Below, piece after piece: positions 18,307 to 28,529 of a DNA stretch of 64,000 bases (position 1 is the first letter of the stretch; every line of letters starts with the position of its first letter). The position numbers and the translations under genes were made by a program. The notes beneath the pieces were generated by a model. That model was given only the letters and a program-made list of their open reading frames with translations, was not told the origin of the DNA and made no database searches. This stretch comes from Phaeosaccion multiseriatum (Eukaryota; Ochrophyta, other classes): NCBI GenBank assembly GCA_965112735.1, contig OZ218958.1, forward strand, positions 1,860,001-1,924,000, given 5' to 3'.

Positions 18307-18339
<33 letters not shown>

Positions 18340-19926
18340 ATCGCCAACTGCTGCTTCTTCTGCCGCATCACCAACCGCTGTTGCTCCAGATGTCTCGCGA
18401 GGGCCCCGTCCAGCAGTTCCGACACACTCGCTCCGCTGAGGAAGCGAACGTCAAACCCAACCGCAAACCTCTCCGATTGGCCGCCTCCGCTGTTCTCTGG
18501 TCTGGCAGCTGCTGATGCTGCTGTCCCTCCTCGTGGCTTGTCTCGCTGTCCTTTTCCCTCACCTGCTTTGACTCGGTCCTGCCCCTGACGACGGCTCCTC
18601 TTGGCTTTGGCTTTGTGCACTGGCACGAGCGGCGGCCTCTCTCTGCATTCTAAAAAGTAAACGTTCAGATCATCGCTTACAACGAAACCTCTCGGGCTGC
18701 AAAGGGCAGGGGAGGGAGGGAAGGTGTACAACGATCCGAGTGGAGCAAGGCCCAGGGGGGGATGAGACGGCCCACAACAACAGAGAAGAGCGAATGAATG
18801 CAGACATCAAGCAAGCAATTAGCCAAGGGCCGGTGTACGGAACGCGTTTGTTTGGACGTCAACCTTTCCATCACGCACCTCTGCAGCTCCTCTGCGACGA
18901 CGACAAAGTCGTTCCTGTCCCACACCCAAAAGCACAGCCTCCCACCGCCCGGTCTCTGGGTGGTGGTGATGGTGCTGTCTGTGCCGTTGTCCTCATTGTT
19001 CTCCCCACCCCCCGCTGCGCCTCTTGCATTGAGTCTCTCGAAGGCGGTGTGGGCCTCTCCTCGCGCTGCGCCCTCTTCAAGGAAGAAGAAGCCTCCATGC
19101 TCTCTCCCCTGTGTCACAACGACCTTCGAGGGTCGGTCCAGGCCCGAAAGCAGCAACTCGACACGGCATTTGCCTTTGCCCCCGTCACCTTCGTTGCCTT
19201 TGGCATCATCTTTGTCGTCCTTTTCCACATTGTCCTCCCCTCCTTGATCACCTCTGCGTCTGTAGCGCCTGTGCAAGGGGAAGGTTACTGCCTCCCCTGC
19301 GAAGCCGTCTCTTTCGCCTTCAGAGGCGGGCTTGGAAGGCTTTGAGCTGTCGCCCACCTCCGGCCGCTGAAGCCCCGACGCTATGCTCTTACGACCTGAC
19401 GCGACGAAAGTGCAGACAGGAGTGTGCAGCTAAGTAGCGGAGAAAATGAGGCACCTCCTCCCCCCCTAAGTTATGTGTCACGGAGACGTGAGTGAGCGAG
19501 CATCGAGATGGCAGGGACATCTGCTTGCCGAACCGCAGTAGAGTAGCAGCGCCATTGGAAATATGTTTGCCTCAGCAGCATCTTACGTACTCACATACTG
19601 GAATCGTGGCGTAGCCCAGGGTCCCTCTCTCCTTATCGCACCAAACAAAGAAGCGTTGCTTGGTGTCTTCCCCTCTCCATATCGGCGCGGCGGCAACGCT
19701 GCTGAAGGTGCATGGAGACAAGAGAGTGTCCACTACACGTCCCTTATCAATGGTGAGGTGGGCCCGGAGCAGGCTCTGCGGTGGGCCAAAGGATCATCAA
19801 GCGCAAGAGATAATCCGCAAGAGGAGGGGAGAAGAGGGGAGGCAAGAACACTTCTGTCAGTCTCCGTGAAGGAAGGCGGGAACTCCCTTTAAGCAAGGCA
19901 CGCACCTCTTCCCTTTCGCGATCCAT
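10098..19926 (-). CDS. Kinesin-5-like motor with N-terminal beta-propeller and EF-hand-like tail
   Basis: Twelve exons: 19926-19906, 19775-19599, 19429-18879, 18696-18195, 17862-17698, 17405-17164, 16706-15428, 14799-14434, 14129-13584, 13341-13080, 12773-12544, 12197-10098. Every junction keeps phase, giving about 2146 residues. Residues 8-800 contain repeated beta-strand units of NHL/SMP-30 type (for example [68 protein letters not shown]). The motor spans about 907-1447: [12 protein letters not shown]-loop GQTGSGKT (1000-1007), EIYNEQVFDLL, switch I NRHSSRSH, switch II DLCGSE, then [18 protein letters not shown]. The motor core most resembles kinesin-5/BimC. A Ser/Arg/Gly-rich insertion of about 140 residues follows FDLL. 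The tail has poly-Glu and poly-Gly and one EF-hand-like loop, [12 protein letters not shown] (about 11183-11148). One exon (16706-15428) holds both the last propeller strands and the motor start, so the fusion does not depend on splicing. The first 7-residue exon is tentative. Exons 4, 7 and 12 carry the dispersed CTGTATCACCAAC element. Confidence 0.8.
11148..11183 (-). other. EF-hand-like loop in kinesin tail
   Basis: [12 protein letters not shown] has Asp at positions 1, 3, 5 and 9 and Glu at 12, matching calcium-ligand spacing. Position 6 is Asp rather than the usual Gly. It is flanked by [12 protein letters not shown] and VGALQDAW, which could form the E and F helices. A single unpaired loop makes calcium binding uncertain. 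Confidence 0.6.
14813..15300. repeat. (GGGA)n and (TCAA)n runs in kinesin intron 7
   Basis: An almost perfect GGGA array at about 14813-15006 is followed by degenerate TCAA/CAAT repeats to about 15300. Both lie within one intron between the exons ending AAVYRQ and beginning VVQPMV. On the coding strand the GGGA run reads as a TCCC polypyrimidine tract leading into the acceptor TATGACCAG. Confidence 0.95.
17470..17671. repeat. (GGA)n run in kinesin intron 5
   Basis: About 65 GGA triplets form most of the intron between kinesin exons 5 and 6. On the coding strand it is a TCC polypyrimidine tract upstream of the acceptor CATGAATAG. Confidence 0.95.
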
Positions 19927-20433
19927 CAACAGGCAGGTCTCCTCCTCCTCCTGCGCTATTGAGGGCAAGGGGTACAAAAGCCTCACGGAGGGAAGAGAGA
20001 CCCAAAAAGGAGAGAAGGCAGGATTTTTCGAAAGTCAACGAATTTTGTAACGCCAAAGCGCACACTGCAAACTAAACTGGCCGTTCGCACCCGAAGCCCC
20101 ATCAAACCTCCTTCCACGGTGTTTGTTTTCTGCCTCCTGATCCAAACCGCAGAGACAAGCAGCAGAAGTGTGAAGCACAGCAGCACCTCCTCCCGCTAAA
20201 GGACCGGAGGAAAGATATTTGTCCCCGTTCCGTCCAACAGCAGCTGACTAGACACCGGGTTGAAACTACGGTAGCAGCGGCGAGTCCACATAAAGAGGGC
20301 GAGAGGAAAGCGCGGAGGCGTCTCCAGCTGGACAGAGTGGTGACTTAAGAGAGTTTTCTAGGGAAGGGGAAGGAGGAGGAGCTGCAGTTTGAGGGATTTG
20401 GGGCTGCAGTAGGGGCAGTGCAGGCTGGCAACA
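19927..20433. promoter_or_regulatory. Divergent intergenic region (kinesin / LC8)
   Basis: About 0.5 kb separate the inferred kinesin start (minus) from the LC8 start (plus). The sequence is largely unique, with one CTCCTCCTCC stretch near 19940. Further 5' exons of the kinesin could lie here, because its first exon is very short and a preceding open frame rich in Glu continues upstream of the AUG at 19926. Confidence 0.4.
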
Positions 20434-20996
20434 ATGGCGCAAAAGAATGAGAGAATATTTGCGGAGGACATGAACGATGAGATGTGCACCTTTGCTCTGG
20501 AGACGGCGCGGGAGGCGTTCCAGCTCACCATCAGCAAAGGACAGGTGCGTGGGGAGGAAAGGGGATGCAATGGATAAGACAGCCGCGACCTGATGGGAGA
20601 GTGCTATAGTCACACTAATTGCTCACGGCATTCACTGCTCACGGAGGGCAAAGGTGACCGTCAGAAGCGTAAGAACCGCTCCTTTTTATCCTCGGGCACG
20701 GGCATTTGCTCGTATCCTTCCGCAAGTCACGGGCTCGTATCCTTCCGCTATTCTCCTTGTCAGTCGGGAAGGTCACCTCTCAAGCTCTGCCCATGTCACC
20801 CCATGTCTTCCCCCCGGCTCTCCAGGTTTTCACAACACTAGCATCATACATTCGAAAGACGTTCGAAAAGTCGCACGGTCGGGGCTGGAATGTGGTGGTG
20901 GGCAGGTCGTTCGGAGCATACGTGACCCACGAGATCAAAACCTACATGTACTTCACCGTCGTGCCAGGCACCTACGTTCTCTTATGGAAGGCATGA
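20434..20996 (+). CDS. DYNLL: Dynein light chain LC8-type
   Basis: Two exons, 20434-20544 and 20826-20996, with donor GGACAG|GTGCGT and acceptor CTCCAG|GTTTTC in phase 0, give 93 residues (animal LC8 has 89). Exon 1 has the family's AEDMNDEMCTFALETAREAF helix. Exon 2 has SYIRKTFEKSHGRGWNVVVG followed by RSFGAYVTHEIKTYMYF, the LC8 beta-strand dimer interface that binds target peptides; the usual GRNFGSYVTHE is GRSFGAYVTHE here. LC8 is a hub protein that dimerises partner proteins and is part of dynein motors and many other complexes. It is transcribed head-to-head with a kinesin gene about 0.5 kb away. Confidence 0.95.
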
Positions 20997-21546
20997 GGCG
21001 GCTAATCGGCACCACAGAGAGATGGAGAGAGAGAGAGAGACGTGGTCTGTTACGGAACGCACGAAGCATCTCTTCGGTAGCATATGCTGTGGGTACAACA
21101 CCCGACCCGCTCTCCCTCTCCCTTGCGGAAGGGAGGTAGGCGTCATGGGCACAGCTACATGGTAGCAATAGTATACACCCAACCCCCCCCCACTCTCTCT
21201 CTCTCTCAAATAGCTCATAGAAGCGCTCCAGAACAGAGATGCAACCATGCTTTTGATGTTGAATATAGTCCAAACTATATAGCGGTTTGTTAATCATAGT
21301 AAGTCGACGCAAGCGATTCAGTCGCCGCCATGTCTTGTTCTCTGTGGCAGTAAGGGGGCATGCGACTCTTGGCAGCGGAGCATGAGGTGGGCGGAGCTTC
21401 TTACGACTCACTCACCACACATGTTCCTCCAAGAAGGGCGAGTGTTGATACACATTCATTCTTCTATGGCCACATTCTTCCATACGACCCTTCGTCAATC
21501 GTACCCTCCCTCCCCACACCTTCCTTCCCCTCCTCCTCTTCTTCAT
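20997..21546. other. Convergent intergenic region
   Basis: This stretch lies between the LC8 stop and the stop of the plastid-membrane-protein gene. It includes a short CT run near 21190-21208 and otherwise unique sequence. I see no gene. Confidence 0.5.
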
Positions 21547-24500
21547 CTATTCGTCATCCTCATCGTCCTCGTCATCTGAGTCGTCATCATCATCATCATC
21601 GTCGTCGTCGTCATCGTCTCTGTCTTCCGGGTCCTTCTCCGTGGCATCAACCGACAGCTCCTCTCCGTACAGCTCAATCTCTTCTGCCTTGGCCATCTTT
21701 CTGGCCTGCTCACACAGAGAAGCGTGGGTGGTGGTGGTGCGTGGTGCGTGCGTACGTGCGTGCGTGCGGTTGCGGCCCAGCGACGAGAGAGGGAGGCGGA
21801 GAAGTGGATAAACATCGTCAGAAGCGTGTGGTGTTGCGAGTGACGGGCAAAGACAAGAGACAAGCATTCCACCCCACCCTTGAGTGTTCACCCCGCCGGG
21901 TGTGATGGGTTGGAAGGACGAACGAAAGGTAGAGCTGCTTTGGATACCGCGGCGGCTCTAAACACTAGAGCAAAGACAAGGACAAGACGTGGCTGCCTTG
22001 GATACCCTACGATCTCACTCACCGCTTTTATGATCGTAGTGAGGGTGGTGAAGAACAGGCCCAAGCTCGCCGCTAGCACCGCAATCAGAAAGCCGGCCTC
22101 GAATTTCTCTACCGTTCCCTCCCTGAGACGGAAAAGACAAAAGAGGCAAGAGAGGGACGGGATGACGGGATGGCAGCAAATGGATGGGGTGGTGGTGAGG
22201 CGCACGGACGAGACGAGGGCGAGGCTTTGTGCGTGTGATGGGGGAGGAGACTTTGAGGCGTTGGGCCTTTCTACTCAGCCCCTGAGACACATGACAAGAA
22301 ACAAAAGACACGCGTGTCATACCAACCACCCCCCTCAAAAGAGGCGTTTGATTCAGGCCCTCCATTTACCCTCCATGTCTGGAGCACGTATGCAAACCCC
22401 CATCAAACGGAGGCCACGCCAGCGCCCATCTCAACACACACGCACTCACACACACACGCATACACACACACACGTCTAAATACACACACACACGCACGAC
22501 GTACACTGCGGTCCTGGACTGTGCGATGAGCTCCCATCGCATTGCATCGTCCAACACGTCCGTCCTTGTCATCTTCTCGCTGAAGAGGCGACTGTAAGGC
22601 AGGGTAGGGCACGGCAGGGCAGGGAAGGGCACGGCAGAGAGGGAGGGAGGGAGGGAAGGAGGGAGGGAGAGAGATGAGAAACAGACAGAGAGGGGGAGGG
22701 GAGAGAGGGGGGCGGGGAGAGAGCAAAAGGGAGAGAAAGACAGAGAGACGCACACACAGAGAGAGAGAGAGCGGGAAAGAGAGCGGGGAAGAGAGCGGCG
22801 AGAGGGAGAGAGAGAGAGCGAAGAGGTGAAGACTAACGTCCTAGAGAGAGCGAGCGAAGACATGACTCACTTTCTATTTAGGTACTTGTCGTCCCCTGGA
22901 AGGCGGTACTTATCCATATCGATATCGGGGTCCTGCACCACCCCATGCAGCTGCTCTCGGATGTACCACTGCCGACCGGGCAGAGTGTCTTCCAGGCCAG
23001 ACTGGAAGCAAACAACAACACAGCGAAGGGAAGGGAGGGGGAGAGACAAAGTGAGTCCATCAGTCAGTAGAGAGATATGGTCAAAACACAGACAGACCAT
23101 CAGCTGCTCAGTACGTCCTTGACTCGACGGCATCACCAGCATTCCAGCTACCAAACCGCCCCCTCACTGCTCGAACGCGCCGAACGCGCTCCGACGGTTC
23201 CGTCACGACTGGGGTTCGGTTCGGTGTAACGGAGGGACGCACGAACCTGCGGAGGAGGGAAGTTCTGCCCCCACTTGTACTTTCCCTTGGCGCGGGGGAG
23301 GGCACACTTCTCCACCTGCTTCGTCTCCCATGTACGGATCTGTTTGGAGAGCAGCAAATGTTGGGTGGGGAGGGGGAGGAGAGGGAAGGGAGGGTTTGAG
23401 TTGCGTGTGCGAGGGTCGCCCGACCAAAAGGGGCAGCCCCCTCCGCATTCGATTTGACTGATTGGTTTGAATGTAGCCACCACAAAGAAAAAGTTTCCGC
23501 TGTTCCGACATGCGGTATACACACATACGCCTACCTTTTGCAAACCGTTCTCGATGGTGTCCCAGGCGTACATATGCGGGGGGAGGTGAAACTCCGCAAT
23601 GCCCGCGTCCTTGTCCGCGAGCAGCGTTTCCTCTTCCGTCTTGACGTACTTGGCCCTATTCTCTCTCCGAGTGTCCTTTTTCCTCTCCTCCCTCGACATT
23701 CTAAAGATCTTTGGGACCGTGAACTTCATGCTGGGCATGGTGGGTGCTACTATGGCACATGCCTCTGGAGGAGACCCGATGCGAAGACCAGTGGGGCCGA
23801 CCAAGTGGATGTTGGTGGTCAGGATGAGCGTCGCCAGCACAACTGCCAAGATTCTCTTGGCTTCTCGCTTTCGCGATGCTGTCCACTGGCGCAAGGCTAT
23901 AGCGACGGATGGACGGCGAAGGAGGGAGGGAGAGAGCGAGGGAGGGAGGGAGGGAGGGAGGGAGGGAGGGAGGGAGGGAGGGAGGGAGGGAGGGAGGGAA
24001 GGGGGGAGGGAGGGGGGAAAGGAGGGAGGGAGGGAGGAAGGAAGGGACGGAGGGAGGGAGGGAGGGAGGGAGGGAGGAAGGGGGGGAGGAAGGGGGGGAG
24101 GGAGGGAGGGAGGGAGGGAGGGAGAGAGGGAGGGAGGGAGAGAGGGAGAGAGGGAGAGAGGGAGGGACGGAGGGACGGAGGGAGGAGGGGAGGCAGGCAG
24201 GCAGGCAGGGAGGGAGGGAGGGAGGGAGGGAGAGGGTACAAAGAGCGGCAGAGGGGGGACGAAACATGACACATGAGGTACATGCGAGGAAGGCTGGCCA
24301 TAGAGACACACCACGCCAACGGCGCTGTACTTGGACCATGAATATACAGGCAAGAGCAATGCGGGCAAAGGCCTGTCGAAGAGTTCCTGCTCTGCTTCAG
24401 GGCCAGTGTTCTTTCTTACCTCGAGCCAAGTGGCGCAAAGACCTCACCCCTGGTCCTTGTCTGCATTCCCCCACCCAATGCCGAACACCCGCTCCATTAC

Positions 24501-24879
24501 CGTACAGTCCCGTTGTCACTATACCACCCACGTGAAGCATGCTCATGCTTCCCCTCCCACCGCTATGCCGCCTGCCCCTGCTGCTGCTGCTGCTGCTGCT
24601 ACCCCAGCGTGATGGCCCTAACCCAACCACCCCACATGACTTGGTCAAGCACCGCACTGACGAGGACTGTGACACACCCGTCCCTGCTGCTGCTCCGGCT
24701 GCTGCCTCTGCTATCCGTGACCCTGTTCCCGATCCCGCTACTGCTGCTCCTCCTCCTGCTCCCCTCCCTGGCACTGGCAGCGCCGAGGACGAAAATGCAT
24801 GAATCGGGCGGCTGTGCCCGAGCAGGCCGATCACACTACAGGCTGCCGTGGCCACCGAGCCTGACACTGCGAGCCTCAT
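21547..24879 (-). CDS. Putative plastid-targeted membrane protein with acidic tail
   Basis: Seven exons: 24879-24420, 23896-23535, 23339-23247, 23001-22871, 22591-22490, 22122-22023, 21705-21547, about 468 residues, all phase-compatible. The N-terminus (MRLAVSGSV, hydrophobic core ATAACSVIGLLG, then SRPIHA|FSSSALP) looks like a signal peptide with Phe right after the predicted cleavage site, as in heterokont plastid preproteins. Exon 2 has a second hydrophobic stretch RILAVVLATLILTTNIHLVG. Soluble segments follow (YAWDTIENGLQK, KYKWGQNFPPPQ, REQLHGVVQDPDIDMDKYRL). Exon 6 encodes a clear transmembrane helix, FEAGFLIAVLAASLGLFFTT. The last exon ends in about 25 Asp/Glu residues encoded by a GAC/GAT/GAA repeat. 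I do not recognise the family. The exon 5 donor (within GTGTGT) is the weakest junction. Intron 1 carries a GGGA-type array of about 310 nt. It is head-to-head with the PNKP-like gene. Confidence 0.68.
23920..24235. repeat. (GGGA)n degenerate array
   Basis: A GGGA/GGAA tetranucleotide array of about 310 nt, with GGCA variants at about 24191-24208, lies inside intron 1 of the plastid-membrane-protein gene. On the coding strand it is a TCCC polypyrimidine tract ending close to the acceptor at about 23897. Confidence 0.95.
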
Positions 24880-25049
24880 CACGGGCAATGCTCGAGGGCA
24901 CCAGCACCTCTGCTGTTGCGGCTGCTGTAAGCAAGCAAGGTGTCCAAAGGAAGGAAGGGATGGAGGAGAATGACCTCATCCTCCAAATTCATTACGTAAG
25001 CTTCTGAAACCTTCCATCTAAATCTTCCTTCTCTCGCTCCTTGTGCTCC
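24880..25049. promoter_or_regulatory. Compact divergent promoter (plastid protein / PNKP)
   Basis: Only about 170 nt separate the two inferred start codons, so the two genes must share or overlap promoters. The interval contains the palindrome TTACGTAA at about 24992-24999 followed by GCTT. No TATA box is evident. Confidence 0.45.
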
Positions 25050-26534
25050 ATGAAGGGGGCAATGTTTGAAGGGATGGTAGTGGTGGTGTCTCCTGTCGGC
25101 CTGACCCAAAAACGCGTAGACATCTTCTCGAAGCGGCTGGTGGAGAACGGGGCGAGCATCAAGGCCATGCCGGCCAAGTTAACGCAAAAGATCCCGGCAA
25201 TGTTTTTGAAGGGGAAGGATAAGAAGAGACAGAGGGAGGAGGGCACGGTTGGGCACGCATTAGAAGGGGTGACGCACGCCTTCTGCGAGCCAAAGGACTT
25301 TAATTTGTCAAAATTGCTGAAGGACCTGGGCATTCCCCTGCCATCGGCATCGGCGCCGGAAGAGGAGCAAGCGAGGCATGTGCGGGGAGTGTTGGGGGAG
25401 GTGAAGCTGGTCTCGACCCAGTGGCTCAGTGACTGCTTGTTGCAGAAGAAAAGGCTTCCTCTGGAGGGCCTTGAAGGATGCGGTGGAAAGGGAGACGATG
25501 GAGGAGCCAAAGAACAAGGTGGGTTGGAGGGGGGGGGGGGCTATGGAGCCATGTGGACAGACGTGCACGTTGGTGCTTTCTTGTTTTGTTTTTACTAACT
25601 CCTCCTGCTTTCGGTACAGGCGGCGGTCCTTCCTATCTGCTCAGTGCGGCGTGGTCTTGTGCCCCCCCCAAGAACAAGAAGCAAAAGATATCACCATCAC
25701 CAGCATCAGCAGCAGCAGGAGCAGGAGAAGGAGCAACCGAGAAGAAGAGTGGCGGCAGAGACGGACGTGTTGCGGATGCAGAGGGTCATGGGGCAGGGGG
25801 TGGGCTCGGGCTCTTTTTGCGCAATAGCAGCAGTGGTGGACGGGGCGCCGAAATTGTCTTTCAAGACGTGGAGAGCAACGGAGGCTGGGACCAGCCAGTA
25901 GGGGACAGAGGATATGTGCACAGGTTCTTGTCCGTGAGTAGACGCTTTTCTTCCGCGGTGGCCGCTTTTGACATGGATTGTACCGTCATTCGAACCAAGA
26001 GGTGAGTGGGTGGGTGAGTGAGTGCGCCCTACGGGGGGGGGGGGGTGTAGCGTCGGAACAGACAAGAAAGGGCGGAGGAGGGGGAAGTTATACATTTGGT
26101 GGGGCCAGGATACGAAGGCGGTCGTCAACGCCGCTCAAGTCATCTTGGGTTGACCTCGGAGAACCAGACACGCTATTGAACTACGGGGGGGATGGCCGGC
26201 ATGCTATCGCAAATAGCAGCTCAATAGCCCGTAAAGGGTCAGGTGCCTCTCCCCCTCTTCCCCGCAAACCCATGGCGTTTCATCCCTGTTCCCTACGATA
26301 CTCTGTAACTACTCCGCAGTGGGGCAAAGTTCCCTCGTGACAAGTATGACTGGAAGCTCTTTGACCCTTCCGTGCCGGCCAAGCTCAAAACCCTGTACGA
26401 CAAGGGGTATCGCATCGTGCTCGTGTCCAATCAGGTGAGTGGCAGTGCGCGCCGATGAATGGGAGAGGGTGAGAGAGGAGAGAATGAGAGGTCATGAGCC
26501 CGCTGACACAACTACAACAGCAACAACAGCAACT

Positions 26535-26573
<39 letters not shown>

Positions 26574-28529
26574 CCCCTCCTTCCCCCCCCCCCCCCCCAC
26601 ACACACACACACACGTCGGTCCCGTCGGTCGGCACAGGGCGGCATTGGCAAGGGCAAGCTACAAGCCAAAGAGATTCAGGACAAGGTGGAGGACGTCATT
26701 GCCCGCATCGGTATACCCATGGAGGCCTACCTCTGCTGTGGCGACGACTTGTATCGCAAGCCCCGCCCGGGCATATGGGACTTGCTCAAACTTGAGGCCC
26801 CACTGCTGCGGCAGGGGGAGGGGCAGAGGCAGGGGGAAGGCAATGAGGTAGGGGGGGGGGCGAAGGAGGAGGCTGAGGAGGAGGGCGGCGAGGGCAAAGA
26901 TGCTGCTGTATCACCAACTGTTGCTGCTACTGCTGCGGGTGGTGCTGCTACCCTGCTCCTACCGGAGCCCCCCAGCGCCAGTCTCTTTGTGGGCGACGCG
27001 GCGGGGAGGCCCAAGAGGGGCAGCACGTGGAAGAAAGACTTTAGCGCTGGTGACCTGAAACTGGCACTCAACCTGGGCATGCAGTTTCAGACCCCGGAAC
27101 AGGTGGGTGTACTCGTAGCGCACGGAAAGGGAGGGCGAGGGGCGGGTGGTCCGGGGAAAGATGGCCTCTCCTCTGCCCAATACGATTTTCGTGGTTCTGC
27201 CCTTCCCTCGCACCTCCTTTATCACGTGCCATCTCTCCAGTGTGTACATCTTGGCCTCTCTTTGCTCTCACCCGACATCATGTGTGTGTGTGTGTGTGTG
27301 TGACAACACAACCAAAACAGTTCTTTCTGGACAGCAGTGCTCCTCTCCACTGCAGCAGAGCCGATGCCCTCCTGGGATTCAATCCCGCCACACTGAGGAA
27401 CGCCGCCAGGGAAGAGGATGCAGCGTCATCATCCTCTCCCGCTGGGTCGGCCCCAGGGGTGGATGATGCCCAAGAAGTGCTGGTGCTGGTGGGTTCTCCG
27501 GCGGCGGGCAAGTCTTCGCTGTGTGCGTCGCGCTTCCCTCGGCATACACGTGTCAATCAGGTGGGTGGATGGGTGAAGGGGGAGGGGAGGGGGGGGGGGG
27601 GAGGGGCAGCAGGAGGGAGGGGGAGGGCATTTGTTGGGTGGTTATGCTGATTGTGATGTGATATTCGCCCCTTGCCCCACATGAGATGCCAATATCGTGT
27701 GTACCTTTCCCCTCATCCCCCTCCCCCCCTCCTCGCCTTCCTCGTTTGGGACTCTCGCTGCAACCGATCAACTTCTTGGCAACCGCTCGGCAACCGCTCG
27801 GCAACCGCTCGGCAATTGCAATGTCTTGTGTATGTGTGTGTGTTTTCTTGTCTTGGCCTGCCTTGCCGTTATCGTGTAGGATACGCTCAAAACGCGCGAG
27901 AGATGCATGAAGGCCGCCTCTGCAGCGTTGGGGAAGGGCGAGAGCGTCGTCATCGACAGCACCAACAGGGACAAGGTCACCAGGGCACACGTGAGTGAGT
28001 GAGTGGGTGAGTGAGTGAGTGAGTGGGTGAGTGGGTGGGTTGGGTGTGTCTTTTGATATTCATTTTCACCACTCGCGCTTCCCACCCGCACACAAAGGCG
28101 TACTATTATTGTCTACGTCCAATCCGCCCTGCCTACATACAGAGGCTTGTGACTTGTACAACCTCCCTCCAACCGCCCCCGTCCCCTCCCTTCCCCTCCC
28201 TTCCCTTCCCTTCCCCTCTCTGTGGAATGGAAGCACAGTGGGTGCAGCTGGCGCAGGAGAAGGGTGTTCCTGCCCGCTGTGTGCACCTTACAACCTCGTT
28301 GGAGGCCGCCAAGCACTTCAACACGTTCAGGCGCCTCGGGGGAGGAGGGGAGGAGGACAAGCGAGGCGTGCCGGACGTTGTACTCTGCAGTTATTTCAAG
28401 CACCGTGAGGCTCCCAGCACGGAGGAAGGGTTTGAGAGAGTGGAGCAGCTGGAGGTGGTGCCGGGAGCGAATGGGCACGCCTTTTTGGATGCGGAGAAGG
28501 AGCGGCTCTTCTACATGTATCTGAGGTAG
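25050..28529 (+). CDS. PNKP: BRCT-polynucleotide kinase 3'-phosphatase
   Basis: Seven exons: 25050-25518, 25620-26001, 26320-26434, 26638-27102, 27321-27560, 27880-27990, 28239-28529, 690 residues with consistent phases. Residues 1-145 look like a BRCT domain (MVVVVSPVGLTQKRVDIFSK, THAFCEPKDF, VKLVSTQWLSDCLLQKKRLP). HAD phosphatase motifs follow: FDMDCTV (DxDxT), IVLVSNQGGIGKG, KPRPGIWD and FVGDAAGR. The kinase has Walker A GSPAAGKS (about 535-542), then RVNQDTLKTRERCMKAA and VVIDSTNRD. PNKP restores 5'-phosphate and 3'-hydroxyl at DNA breaks. Animal PNKP has an N-terminal FHA domain that docks XRCC1, and the plant enzyme has PARP-type zinc fingers; a BRCT here would be a different docking module. 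An insertion of about 60 residues between the phosphatase motifs contains the dispersed element, read as DAAVSPTVAA. The introns start with GTGAGT(GAGT) or GTGGGT repeats. Confidence 0.92.

Noticed and set aside
22366-22863. Ser/Leu-rich minus-strand frames with apparent membrane segments
   Set aside because: Most of this is the intron of the plastid-membrane-protein gene; the hydrophobic look comes from CT-rich repeats on the coding strand. Only 22490-22591 is exonic.
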